DNA of 64,000 nt from Streptomyces sp. ISL-12 (lineage in GTDB: Bacteria > Actinomycetota > Actinomycetes > Streptomycetales > Streptomycetaceae), in the NCBI RefSeq assembly GCF_018614415.1, contig NZ_JAGGOO010000041.1, forward strand, positions 1-64,000, in the 5' to 3' direction. A program made the position numbers and the translations under genes. Shown piece by piece: positions 1 to 8,437 of the stretch. The notes beneath the pieces were generated by a model. It was not told where the DNA came from. It did no database searches and was given only the letters and a program-made list of their open reading frames with translations. The first letter of the stretch is position 1. Each line of letters starts with the position of its first letter.

Positions 1-13
1 CAAACGACAGGCC

Positions 14-1003
14 CTAGCCGCCTATCGCCGACATCGGCCGGTCCGGCTGGACGAAGGACGGGTCGTCGAGGCCGGCGCCCGCCTTCTTGCCCCACATGGC
101 GAGCTTCCAGACGCGGGCGATCTCCTCGTCCGGGGCGCCCGAGCGCAGGGCCGCGCGCAGGTCGGTCTCCTCGCGGGCGAACAGACAGGTGCGGACCTGG
201 CCGTCGGCGGTCAGGCGGGTGCGGTCGCAGGCGGCGCAGAACGGGCGGGTGACGGAGGCGATGACGCCGACGCGGTGCGGGCCGCCGTCCACGAGCCAGC
301 GCTCGGCGGGGGCCGAGCCGCGCTCCTCGGAACCCTCCTCGGTCAGCTCGAAGCGGGTGCGCAGCGAGGCCAGGATGTCACCGGCGGTGACCATGCCCTC
401 GCGCTTCCAGCCGTGCTGGGCGTCCAGCGGCATCTGCTCGATGAACCGCAGCTCGTAGTCGTGCTCCACGGCCCAGGCGAGGAGGTCGGGGGCCTCGTCG
501 TCGTTGAGGCCCGGCATCAGGACCGAGTTGACCTTCACGGGCGTCAGGCCGGCCTCGCGGGCGGCGTGCAGGCCCTCCAGGACGTCCTTGTGCCGGTCAC
601 GGCGGGTGAGGGTCTTGAAGACGTCCGGGCGCAAGGTGTCCAGGGAGACGTTGACCCGGTCCAGGCCCGCCGCCTTCAGGGCCGCCGCCGTGCGCTTGAG
701 GCCGATGCCGTTGGTGGTGAGGGACGTCTGGGGGCGCGGGTCGAGGGCGGCGACGCGCTCCACGATGCCGACCAGGCCGGGGCGGAGCAGGGGCTCGCCG
801 CCGGTGAAGCGGACCTCCGTGACACCCAGCGAGGTGACCGCGATGCCGACGAGGCGGACGATCTCGTCGTCCGTGAGCAGGTCGGGCTTGGCCAGCCACT
901 GCAGGCCCTCCTCGGGCATGCAGTACGTGCACCGCAGGTTGCAGCGGTCGGTCAGCGAGACCCTCAGGTCCGTGGCCACTCGGCCGTAGGTGTCGATGAG
1001 CAC
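14..1003 (-). CDS. moaA: GTP 3',8-cyclase MoaA (molybdenum cofactor step 1)
   Basis: Radical SAM enzyme that converts GTP to 3',8-cyclo-GTP, the first step of molybdopterin synthesis in the cytoplasm. The N-terminal cluster motif CNLRCTYC (C-x3-C-x2-C, about residues 21-28), the GGEPLLRPG SAM-binding stretch, a C-terminal second-cluster motif CAACDRTRL followed by CLF, and the terminal Gly-Gly are all visible; 329 aa is normal for the family. I prefer the GTG at 1003, which has an AGGGAGGGG ribosome binding site at good spacing; an in-frame ATG at 1039 would add 12 residues. Other moa genes are not adjacent. Confidence 0.95.
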   Translation of the reverse strand: MLIDTYGRVATDLRVSLTDRCNLRCTYCMPEEGLQWLAKPDLLTDDEIVRLVGIAVTSLGVTEVRFTGGEPLLRPGLVGIVERVAALDPRPQTSLTTNGIGLKRTAAALKAAGLDRVNVSLDTLRPDVFKTLTRRDRHKDVLEGLHAAREAGLTPVKVNSVLMPGLNDDEAPDLLAWAVEHDYELRFIEQMPLDAQHGWKREGMVTAGDILASLRTRFELTEEGSEERGSAPAERWLVDGGPHRVGVIASVTRPFCAACDRTRLTADGQVRTCLFAREETDLRAALRSGAPDEEIARVWKLAMWGKKAGAGLDDPSFVQPDRPMSAIGG

Positions 1004-1112
1004 GTGGGGCCCCTCCCTCGACGCGGATCGGCGGGACACTTGCGTCTCCCGACACCTGCGAGCCTACGCGACCCCGGTGACATCGACGGCGACCGGAAGC
1101 CACGAGGCGCGT

Positions 1113-1148
1113 GCGGGCCCCGTCGTAGGAGGCTACGACGGGGCCCGC
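1113..1148 (-). terminator. Strong hairpin terminator after the symporter gene
   Basis: Perfect 16-bp inverted repeat (1113-1128 and 1133-1148) around a GAGG loop, between the symporter stop (1162) and the moaA start. It lies 14 nt downstream of the symporter stop and has no clear U-tract, as is usual for Streptomyces hairpin terminators. Confidence 0.8.
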
Positions 1149-1161
1149 GCGCAGGGGGTCG

Positions 1162-2787
1162 TCAGTGGGCGCCGGTGCCGGTCAGGGACCGGACCTCCAG
1201 CTCCGCGTACTTGCCGGTGTCCGGCTCCTCCTTGGACAGGACGGTGCCGAGGAAGCCCATCAGGAAGCCGAACGGGATGGAGATGATGCCCGGGTTCTTC
1301 AGCGGGAACCAGGCGAAGTCGACGTCCGGGAACATGGAGGTGGCGTCGCCCGAGACGACCGGCGAGAACAGCACCAGACCGACGGCGACGACCAGACCGC
1401 CGTAGATCGACCACAGCGCGCCCTGGGTGGTGAACCGCTTCCAGAAGAGGCTGTAGAGGATGGTCGGCAGGTTGGCGGAGGCGGCGACCGCGAAGGCCAG
1501 GGCGACCAGGCCGGCCACGTTCAGGTCGCGGGCGAGGGCGCCGAGCGCGATGGAGACGATGCCGATGAAGACGGTCGCCCAGCGGGCCGCCCGCATCTCC
1601 TCCTTCTCGGTGGCCTGGCCCCGGCGGATGACGTTGGCGTAGATGTCGTGCGCGAAGGACGAGGACGAGGCGAGGGTGAGGCCCGCGACCACGGCGAGGA
1701 TGGTCGCGAAGGCCACCGCCGAGATGGTGGCGAGCAGGATCGCGCCCCAGGCCGAGTCGACGCCGCCGACGTGCAGGGCGAGCAGCGGGGCCGCCGTGTT
1801 GCCGGACGGGTTGGAGTCGGTGATCTCCTTCTGCGAGATGAGCGCCGCCGCGCCGAAGCCGAGCGCGATGGTCATCAGGTAGAAGGCGCCGATGATGCCG
1901 ATCGCCCAGTTCACGGACTTACGGGCGGCCTTGGCGTTGGGCACCGTGTAGAAGCGGATCAGGATGTGCGGCAGGCCCGCGGTGCCGAGCACCAGGGCGA
2001 TGCCCAGGGAGATGAAGTCCAGCTTGGTGGTGCCGGTCGCGCCGTACTGGAGGCCGGGCTCCAGGAAGGCGGCGCCCTTGCCGCTGTTCTCGGCGGCCTT
2101 GCCGAGCAGGTCGGAGATGTTGAAGTCGAACTTCAGCAGCACCAGGAAGGTGATCAGGATGGTGCCGCCGATCAGCAGCACGGCCTTGACCATCTGGACC
2201 CAGGTGGTGCCCTTCATGCCGCCGATGGTGACGTAGACGATCATCAGGACGCCGACCAGGGCGACGATGAGCACCTTGCCGGCGTCGGAGGTGATGCCGA
2301 GCAGCAGCGAGACGAGGACGCCGGCGCCCGCCATCTGGGCCAGCAGGTAGAAGATCGAGACGACGATCGTGGAGGTGCCGGCGGCGGTGCGCACGGGGCG
2401 CTGGCGCATGCGGTAGGCGAGGACGTCGCCCATCGTGTAGCGGCCGGAGTTCCGGAGCGGCTCGGCGACCAGCAGCAGGGCCACCAGCCAGGCGACCAGG
2501 AAGCCGATGGAGTACAGGAAGCCGTCGTAGCCGAAGATGGCGATGGCGCCGGCGATGCCGAGGAAGGACGCGGCGGACATGTAGTCCCCGGAGACCGCGA
2601 GGCCGTTCTGGAAGGCGCTGAACTGACGGCCGCCCGCGTAGAAGTCGGCGGCGTCCTTGGTCTGCCGCCCGGCCCAGACGGTGATGACGAGCGTCGCGAC
2701 CACGAAGACCGCGAACAGCGTGATGATCAGCGGCCGGTGCTCACTGGCCTCGTTGGCCGCCAGGAAGAACTGCGGTGTGGTGCTCAT
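1162..2787 (-). CDS. Solute:sodium symporter, acetate permease (ActP) type
   Basis: Cytoplasmic-membrane transporter of the SSS family, 541 aa, with about 13 hydrophobic segments. Recognisable are the FFLAANEA start, the WAGRQTKDAADFYAGGR stretch near the end of TM1, the GDYMSAASFLGI motif and the GLPHILIRFYTV segment typical of cation/acetate symporters. The start at 2787 has GGAGGG upstream and overlaps the TGA of the DUF485 gene (ATGA), so the two are translationally coupled. That partner is the usual companion of ActP transporters. The substrate is probably acetate or another short monocarboxylate, by family inference. Confidence 0.9.
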   Translation of the reverse strand: MSTTPQFFLAANEASEHRPLIITLFAVFVVATLVITVWAGRQTKDAADFYAGGRQFSAFQNGLAVSGDYMSAASFLGIAGAIAIFGYDGFLYSIGFLVAWLVALLLVAEPLRNSGRYTMGDVLAYRMRQRPVRTAAGTSTIVVSIFYLLAQMAGAGVLVSLLLGITSDAGKVLIVALVGVLMIVYVTIGGMKGTTWVQMVKAVLLIGGTILITFLVLLKFDFNISDLLGKAAENSGKGAAFLEPGLQYGATGTTKLDFISLGIALVLGTAGLPHILIRFYTVPNAKAARKSVNWAIGIIGAFYLMTIALGFGAAALISQKEITDSNPSGNTAAPLLALHVGGVDSAWGAILLATISAVAFATILAVVAGLTLASSSSFAHDIYANVIRRGQATEKEEMRAARWATVFIGIVSIALGALARDLNVAGLVALAFAVAASANLPTILYSLFWKRFTTQGALWSIYGGLVVAVGLVLFSPVVSGDATSMFPDVDFAWFPLKNPGIISIPFGFLMGFLGTVLSKEEPDTGKYAELEVRSLTGTGAH

Positions 2788-3140
2788 GCGCCGCCCTCCA
2801 TCCGGGACTTGATGGCCTCGGCCTTGGGGTCGAGCTTCGCGGCGGCGTGCCGCGAGTACCACCAGGCGATGAGGAACGTGGTGAGGAACTGGGCGATGCC
2901 GAAGACGAACGCGACGTTGATGTTGCCGAAGAGCTTGCTGCCCATGAAGCCGCCCGCGTAGTTGGAGAGCAGCACGTAGAGCAGGTACCAGGCGACGAAG
3001 GCGATCGTCAGCGGGAAGGCGAAGGAGCGGAAGGAGCGGCGCAGTTCACCGAACTCAGCGCTCTGCTGCACCTCGGCGAACTCCTCGGGGGAAGGGAGTC
3101 GGTGGTGCTCTTGCGAGGGGGGCGGTGCGTCGGTGGCCAC
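2784..3140 (-). CDS. DUF485 small membrane protein, symporter partner
   Basis: 118-residue protein with two transmembrane helices (FAFPLTIAFVAWYLLYVLL and the segment around INVAFVFGIAQFLTTFLIAWWY) and charged ends, the YjcH/DUF485 arrangement. Its stop codon overlaps the ATG of the ActP-like gene, so it is the first gene of a two-gene operon. I chose the GTG at 3140 because GAGGAG sits six bases before it; an ATG at 3164 would add eight residues. The role is not established; its pairing with actP genes suggests a stabilising or accessory function. Confidence 0.85.
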   Translation of the reverse strand: MATDAPPPSQEHHRLPSPEEFAEVQQSAEFGELRRSFRSFAFPLTIAFVAWYLLYVLLSNYAGGFMGSKLFGNINVAFVFGIAQFLTTFLIAWWYSRHAAAKLDPKAEAIKSRMEGGA

Positions 3141-3434
3141 GGAGTCTCCTCGTAGGACGGACATGACTGCTGTACCTATCGGTGTGGGAGCGCTGATCGT
3201 GCTCGTGCTCCCTGCCCAACGACACGGCGCGGCCCTGGGCCCGGTTCATCGCCCGGGCCACTTTCCGAAGTAACTCCCGGCCGGTCATTGCTGGCCAGCG
3301 GCTCCGGGGGATAACTTCGCTCTGCACCACCCGACATGTACCTGCCCGGACGCCCTCGGCCGGGACGGCTTTCTTCAGGGCACCCGCACCACGTGCACCG
3401 TCCGCACCACGGAAGAGACTGGAGAGTTCCGTAC
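3141..3434. promoter_or_regulatory. Divergent promoter region, symporter operon and protease gene
   Basis: 294-bp gap between the divergent DUF485 and S8 peptidase starts. It must carry promoters for both, but no confident -35/-10 pair could be read. A perfect GCTGGCCAGC palindrome near 3290-3299 is the only obvious symmetric element. Confidence 0.4.
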
Positions 3435-4949
3435 ATGACCGCGTCTCACTCGCGTCACCGCCGCGCGCTGGCGATCCCGGCCGGACTGGCCGTGGCGACG
3501 GCCCTCGCGTTCCTGCCCAACGTCCAGGCCACCGCCGCCGAGTCCGGGTCGGCCGCCGCCGACGCCACCTCGCTCAGCTACGTCGTCAACGTCAAGCCGG
3601 GCAAGGCCCCTTCGGCCGCCGTCAAGCGCGCGATAGCCGAGGCCGGCGGCACCATCGTCACGTCGTACGACCGGATAGGCGTCATCGTCGTCCACTCGTC
3701 GAACCCGGACTTCGCCAAGAGCGTCCGCACGGCGCGCGGCGTGCAGTCGGCCGGTGCCACCCGCACCGCGCCGCTGCCCTCGGCCGCGACGACGGACGTG
3801 GGTACGCCGAAGGTGCTGAGCGCCACGGAGGCCGCCGCGGCCGAGGCCGTCGAGGGCCAGGACCCGCTGGAGCCCCTGCAGTGGGACCTGCCCGCCATCA
3901 AGGCCGACAAGGCGCACGAGAAGTCGCTGGGCAGCAGCAAGGTGACCGTCGCCGTCATCGACACCGGCGTGGACGACACCCACCCGGACATCGCCCCGAA
4001 CTTCGACCGCGCCGCCTCCGTCAACTGCGTGTCGGGCAAGCCGGACACCACCGACGGCGCCTGGCGGCCCTCCGCGGAGGAGTCCCCGCACGGCACGCAC
4101 GTCGCCGGTGAGATAGCCGCCGCGAAGAACGGCGTCGGCATGACGGGCGTCGCGCCCGGCGTGAAGGTCTCCGGCATCAAGGTCTCCACGACCGCCGGAT
4201 TCTTCTACACCGAGGCCGTGGTCTGCGGGTTCATGTGGGCGGCCGAGCACGGCGTCGACGTGACCAACAACAGCTATTACACCGACCCGTGGTACTTCAA
4301 CTGCAAGGACGACCCGGACCAGAAGGCGCTGGTCGAGGCCGTCAAGCGGGCCTCGTCGTACGCGGAGAAGAAGGGCGCGGTCAACGTCGCCGCGGCCGGC
4401 AACGAGGAGTACGACCTCGCCGCCGACGAGATCACCGACCCGTCCTCCCCCAACGACACCACGCCCTCCGAGCGGGTGATCGACCCGTCCGAGTGCTACG
4501 ACATCCCGACCCAGCTGCCCGGCGTCGTCACCACCGCCGCGACCGGTGCCAAGGGCATCAAGTCGTCCTTCTCCAACTACGGTCTCGGTGTCATCGACAT
4601 CGCCGCGCCCGGCGGCGACTCGACGGCGTACCAGACGCCGGCGGCGCCCGCCACCAGCGGTCTGATCCTGGGCACGCTGCCCGGCGGCAAGTGGGGCTAC
4701 ATGGCCGGTACGTCGATGGCGTCGCCGCACGTCGCGGGCGTCGCCGCGCTCATCAAGTCGACGCACCCGCGGGCCACGCCCGCCCAGGTGAAGGCCCTGC
4801 TGTACGCGGAGGCCGACGCGACGCCCTGCACCAAGCCGTACGACATCGACGGCGACGGCAAGGTCGACGCGGTCTGCGAGGGTCCGAAGAACCGCAACGG
4901 CTTCTACGGCCGGGGCACGGCGGACGCGCTGGACGCGGTGACCAGGTAG
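3435..4949 (+). CDS. Secreted S8 (subtilisin-like) serine peptidase
   Basis: 504-aa exported protease. A Sec-type signal peptide covers about residues 1-36: basic HSRHRR, a hydrophobic core, then an Ala-rich cleavage region near VQATAAES. A propeptide (about 45-130) precedes the peptidase S8 domain. The catalytic triad is visible as Asp176 (VAVIDTGVDD), His219 (HGTHVAG) and Ser427 (GTSMASPHVAG). A C-terminal DIDGDGKVDA stretch looks like a calcium-binding loop. The ATG at 3435 was chosen over an upstream in-frame ATG (3336) because it begins directly with the signal peptide. It probably degrades extracellular protein; the substrate is unknown. Confidence 0.93.
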   Translation: MTASHSRHRRALAIPAGLAVATALAFLPNVQATAAESGSAAADATSLSYVVNVKPGKAPSAAVKRAIAEAGGTIVTSYDRIGVIVVHSSNPDFAKSVRTARGVQSAGATRTAPLPSAATTDVGTPKVLSATEAAAAEAVEGQDPLEPLQWDLPAIKADKAHEKSLGSSKVTVAVIDTGVDDTHPDIAPNFDRAASVNCVSGKPDTTDGAWRPSAEESPHGTHVAGEIAAAKNGVGMTGVAPGVKVSGIKVSTTAGFFYTEAVVCGFMWAAEHGVDVTNNSYYTDPWYFNCKDDPDQKALVEAVKRASSYAEKKGAVNVAAAGNEEYDLAADEITDPSSPNDTTPSERVIDPSECYDIPTQLPGVVTTAATGAKGIKSSFSNYGLGVIDIAAPGGDSTAYQTPAAPATSGLILGTLPGGKWGYMAGTSMASPHVAGVAALIKSTHPRATPAQVKALLYAEADATPCTKPYDIDGDGKVDAVCEGPKNRNGFYGRGTADALDAVTR

Positions 4950-5013
4950 GCACCGGGCCGCGGGGGCGTCGGGGCGTACTCCCGGCCTGCCTCTGGACTT
5001 GCCCGGTTGTGGG

Positions 5014-6045
5014 ATGACTGGTGAAGATCCTGAGGTGACCTTGATACGACCCGCGTCCCCGTCGGCCGGTGCCCGGGGGCGCCCGCGCCCGGGTCCCGGC
5101 ACCGGCCGGGCCGTGGCCGTGCTCGCCCTCGTGGCGCTGGCCGCGCTCATACCCCTGCTCGGTCCCTCCCCGGCGCTGCACGGCACAGGGGAGGCCGAGG
5201 CGCCCGGCACCGGCGGCATCGCCCTGCTGCGCGGGGTGCTGTTCGCGGCGCTCGCCGTCCCCCTGGGCGAACTGTTCGCCGGCCGGCTGGCCCGTTCCCT
5301 GCGCGGCGCTCCCCCGCCCGTGCCCCGCAGTTGGTCGGCGCCCGCGGCCGTGGTCGGTTTCGTGGCCGCGCTGGGGCTCGCCTCGGTGGTGGCCACCGGC
5401 AACCTGGTGCCGGACGGCCTGGCCGAGATCGACGTGGGCGGGCTCTACTCCTCGCGCGACGGCAAGCTCGCGCTGCTGGAGGTCAACGCGTTCCTCGTGG
5501 CGGGCCTGTGCGCCGCCTCCGGCCGGCCGGGCACCCAGGTGTGGCCGCTGGCCGCGGTGGTGGCGGCGGAGGCCCTGCGCGCGCATCCGCCGACCGAGCC
5601 GGGCCCGCTGCTGGGCTCCGGTCTGACCCTGCTCCACCTCACGTGCGCCTCCCTGTGGGTGGGCGGTCTGCTGCACGTACTGCGGGTGCTCGGCCGGTGG
5701 CGGGGCGCGGAGGCGGGCCCGGCACTGCTGGGGCTGTACGCGCGCGTGGCGGCCGTTCTGCTGGCCGTCATCACGGCGACGGGGGTGTGCAGTTCGCTGC
5801 GCCGGATGCCGGCGGGCACGATCCTGGACCAGTTGACGGACACCGCCTTCGGGCGGGTGCTGGTCGCCAAGGTGCTCCTGGTGGCGGCCGTCGCCGCGCT
5901 GGCCCTGTGGGCGCGGATCCGGCTGGGCCGGGCGGCGGACCCGCTGGCGGCCTGCTCTCCCGCGCGCGCGGAGGTCGCCGTCCTGGGCGTGGTGGTCGCG
6001 GTCTCCGGACTGCTGACGGCGCTTCCGGTGCCGATCCGCTGGTGA
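5014..6045 (+). CDS. CopD-family copper resistance/import membrane protein
   Basis: Polytopic membrane protein of about 343 aa with roughly eight hydrophobic segments. The C-terminal part (LLHLTCASLWVGGLLHVL, then LARVAAVLLAVITATG-like and FGRVLVAKVLLV segments) matches the CopD domain, a copper-transport membrane domain with conserved His residues. No CopC domain is fused. The start is uncertain: ATG at 5014 or GTG at 5035, neither with a strong ribosome binding site. It follows the protease gene closely, but a link in function is not evident. Confidence 0.8.
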   Translation: MTGEDPEVTLIRPASPSAGARGRPRPGPGTGRAVAVLALVALAALIPLLGPSPALHGTGEAEAPGTGGIALLRGVLFAALAVPLGELFAGRLARSLRGAPPPVPRSWSAPAAVVGFVAALGLASVVATGNLVPDGLAEIDVGGLYSSRDGKLALLEVNAFLVAGLCAASGRPGTQVWPLAAVVAAEALRAHPPTEPGPLLGSGLTLLHLTCASLWVGGLLHVLRVLGRWRGAEAGPALLGLYARVAAVLLAVITATGVCSSLRRMPAGTILDQLTDTAFGRVLVAKVLLVAAVAALALWARIRLGRAADPLAACSPARAEVAVLGVVVAVSGLLTALPVPIRW

Positions 6046-6082
6046 CGGACCCGGCGGGCGCGCGGAGTTGACGGGGTGCCCG

Positions 6083-6100
6083 GTCACCCCGAGGGGTGAC
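6083..6100 (+). terminator. Small hairpin after the CopD-like gene
   Basis: GTCACCCC/GGGGTGAC inverted repeat with 8-bp arms and only two bases between, so the real loop must open further. It lies about 40 bp after the CopD-like stop and before the exonuclease gene. Short, so assigned with caution. Confidence 0.4.
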
Positions 6101-6151
6101 GGGACCCCTGCGGGACGGCACTGTCAGTCGTGGCCCGTATCCTCTGGGACC

Positions 6152-7138
6152 ATGCTCGAAGACCAGACGACGGCGGTGTCCTCCCCCACGGTGTGGCCGG
6201 CCGCGTATCCGCGGGGGTACGCGGTCGTCGACGTGGAGACCACCGGCCTGGCCCGCGACGACCGCATCATCTCGGCGGCCGTCTACCGGCTCGACGCCCG
6301 CGGCGAGGTCGAGGACCACTGGTACACGCTGGTCAATCCGGAGCGGGACCCGGGGCCGGTGTGGATACACGGGCTGACGAGCGAGGTGCTCGAAGGGGCG
6401 CCGCTCTTCCGGGACGTCGCCGAGGAGTTCGCGGCCCGGCTGGACGGGCGGGTGCTGGTCGCGCACAACGCGGTCTTCGACTGGCAGATGATCGCCCGCG
6501 AGTACGCGCGCGCGGAGCGCGAGGCGCCGGTGCGCCAGCGGCTGTGCACCATCGCGCTCTCCAAGGAGCTGGCGCTGCCGCTGCCCAACCACAAGCTGGA
6601 GTCGCTCGCCGCGCACTTCGGCGTGGTGCAGCAGCGGGCGCACCACGCGCTGGACGACGCGCGGGTGCTGGCGGAGGCGTTCCGGCCGAGCCTGCGCGCC
6701 GCGGCGGCCGGCCGTGTCAGGCTGCCGCTCCAGGAGTGCCGGCCGCTGACCGAGTGGGCGGACCGCCCTGCGCCCCGCATCGGCGCCCAGGCGGGCTCCG
6801 GCGGCTACCGGCCGACCAGTTGGCGCCCCGCCCGCAAGAGGCCCGCGTGCCCCTATCCCAACCCGGGGCGGTACGAAGACGGCAAACCGCTCAAGCAGGG
6901 CATGCGGGTCGCCTTCTCGGGTGACACGTCCGTCGAGCGGGACCTGCTGGAGGACCGCGCGACCGAGGCCGGTCTGCATGTCGCGACCAGCCTGTCCCGG
7001 CTGACCAGCCTGCTGGTCACCAACGACCCCGACTCGGGCACGTCCAAGGTGGTCAAGGCCCGGCAGTTCGGGACGCCGGTGGTGGACGAGGCGGCGTTCG
7101 GCCAGTTGCTGCGGGACGTCGAGCCGGCCGACGAGTGA
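6152..7138 (+). CDS. DEDDh 3'-5' exonuclease with C-terminal BRCT domain
   Basis: 328-aa cytoplasmic nuclease. The exonuclease domain (about 20-190) shows the first acidic motif DVETTG, a second motif around LVAHNAVFDW, and HHALDDARVLAE with the catalytic His and Asp of the DEDDh (DnaQ/epsilon-like) class. The C-terminal 85 residues (GMRVAFSGDTSVERDLLEDRATEAG onward) form a BRCT-like fold as in NAD-dependent ligases and other repair proteins. The ATG at 6152 is preferred; the upstream in-frame stretch lacks family similarity. It probably acts in DNA repair or RNA trimming. Confidence 0.88.
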   Translation: MLEDQTTAVSSPTVWPAAYPRGYAVVDVETTGLARDDRIISAAVYRLDARGEVEDHWYTLVNPERDPGPVWIHGLTSEVLEGAPLFRDVAEEFAARLDGRVLVAHNAVFDWQMIAREYARAEREAPVRQRLCTIALSKELALPLPNHKLESLAAHFGVVQQRAHHALDDARVLAEAFRPSLRAAAAGRVRLPLQECRPLTEWADRPAPRIGAQAGSGGYRPTSWRPARKRPACPYPNPGRYEDGKPLKQGMRVAFSGDTSVERDLLEDRATEAGLHVATSLSRLTSLLVTNDPDSGTSKVVKARQFGTPVVDEAAFGQLLRDVEPADE

Positions 7139-7252
7139 CTCGTACAGGCGTGTGACGTCGCTCGGGTGAATGCCGGACGAGACGGGTGAAAGCCGGGCGA
7201 CTCGCCCGGCGTCCGCTCGCCCGCGCCACGGCGACGGCTCACCCTGTGGCCC

Positions 7253-7486
7253 ATGGCGACATGTGAAGTCTGCGGCAACAACTACGGCATGAGCTTCGAG
7301 GTCCACGCGCAGGGAGCGGTGCACGTCTTCGACTGCTTCGCCTGCGCGATCCACCGCATGGCCCCCATCTGCGAACACTGCCGGGTGCAGATCATCGGGC
7401 AGGGCGTGGAGGTCGAGGGCCACTGGTTCTGCGGCGCGCACTGCGCCCGCTCGGAAGGGAGGACGGGGGTCATCGACAAGGTGTGA
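7253..7486 (+). CDS. Small cysteine-rich zinc-ribbon protein
   Basis: 77-residue protein with paired motifs: CEVC (residues 4-7), CFAC, CEHC and a C-terminal CGAHC, enough for two zinc-binding knuckles. Small proteins beginning MATCEVCGN are common in Streptomyces and usually listed as hypothetical or metallothionein-like. No partner gene indicates a function. The ATG start follows a CTGTGGCCC stretch and has no good ribosome binding site. Confidence 0.75.
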   Translation: MATCEVCGNNYGMSFEVHAQGAVHVFDCFACAIHRMAPICEHCRVQIIGQGVEVEGHWFCGAHCARSEGRTGVIDKV

Positions 7487-7518
7487 CGGGCCCCGGATCC
7501 CGCACCCGCCTGCCGACG

Positions 7519-7547
7519 CCCCACGACCGAGTTGTACGGTCGTGGGG
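7519..7547. promoter_or_regulatory. Perfect inverted repeat at the SURF1 gene start
   Basis: 11-bp perfect arms (CCCCACGACCG and CGGTCGTGGGG) around the loop AGTTGTA. The right arm ends on the first base of the likely GTG start of the SURF1 gene. It may terminate the zinc-ribbon transcript, act as an operator, or fold over the SURF1 start in the mRNA. Confidence 0.7.
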
Positions 7548-8362
7548 TGTACCGCTTCCTGTTGTCCCGGCAGTGGGTGATCCTCACGCTGATCGCCCTG
7601 CTCCTCATCCCCACGATGATCGAGCTGGGCTTCTGGCAGATGCACCGCTACGAGGAGCGCACCGCCCGCAACGACCTGGTCGCCGAGGCGCTGCACGCCG
7701 ACCCGGTACCGGTGGAGCGGCTGACCTCCCCCGGCAAGAAGATCACCACGGACGAGCGGTACCGCTCCGTGACCGCGACCGGCCGCTTCGACACCGCCGA
7801 CGAGGTCGTCGTCCGCCGCCGCACCAACGCCGACGACGAGGTCGGCTACCACGTGCTCACCCCGTTCGTCCTGGACGACGGCAAGGTGCTGCTGGTCAAC
7901 CGGGGCTGGATCGCCGCGGACGGCCCCAGCCAGACCGAGTTCCCGAAGATCCCCGCGCCGCCCTCCGGCGAGGTCACCGTCACCGGCCGGATGATGCCGG
8001 ACGAGACGACCGAGGCCAGCGGCATCAAGGACCTCGAAGGGCTGCCGGACCGGCAGATCATGCTCATCAACAGCGCGCAGCAGGCCGAACGCCTCGACGC
8101 CCAGGTCCTCGGCGGGTACGTCGTCCTGACCGCGCCGAAGCCCGAGGACGGCACCCCGGAGCTGATCGGCGAGCCCGGCGACGAGGACGCCGCGCTGAAC
8201 TTCGCGTACGCCATCCAGTGGTGGCTGTTCTCCGCAGCCGTCCCGGTCGGCTGGTGGTTCCTGGTCCGCCGCGAGGCCCGCGACCGGGCGACGGACGCCG
8301 GGGACGCGGGGGACGCCGAGGACACCGACGACACCTCGGAGGCGGAACCGGCGGCGGTGTAG
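7547..8362 (+). CDS. SURF1-family cytochrome oxidase assembly protein
   Basis: Membrane protein of about 271 aa with the SURF1 layout. One N-terminal helix (QWVILTLIALLLIPTMIELG) is followed at once by FWQMHRYEER, then a large extracytoplasmic domain with VLVNRGWIAADG, and a second helix near the C-terminus (IQWWLFSAAVPVGWWFLV). SURF1 proteins help assemble aa3-type cytochrome c oxidase. The C-terminal tail is rich in Asp, Ala and Gly. The start is GTG 7547 or TTG 7532; both overlap the inverted repeat, and neither has a clear ribosome binding site, so the mRNA may be leaderless. Confidence 0.88.
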   Translation: MYRFLLSRQWVILTLIALLLIPTMIELGFWQMHRYEERTARNDLVAEALHADPVPVERLTSPGKKITTDERYRSVTATGRFDTADEVVVRRRTNADDEVGYHVLTPFVLDDGKVLLVNRGWIAADGPSQTEFPKIPAPPSGEVTVTGRMMPDETTEASGIKDLEGLPDRQIMLINSAQQAERLDAQVLGGYVVLTAPKPEDGTPELIGEPGDEDAALNFAYAIQWWLFSAAVPVGWWFLVRREARDRATDAGDAGDAEDTDDTSEAEPAAV

Positions 8363-8437
8363 CGCGCCGGGTCCCTCGGCGGCGCGGCGGGGCGCGGCGC
8401 CTTGATTGCCGTACACCCTCCTGGGAAGACGGAACCC

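Noticed and set aside
275..2961. Long plus-strand open frames opposite moaA and the symporter genes
   Set aside because: Shadow frames typical of high-GC DNA; they lack family similarity, while the minus-strand genes are unmistakable.
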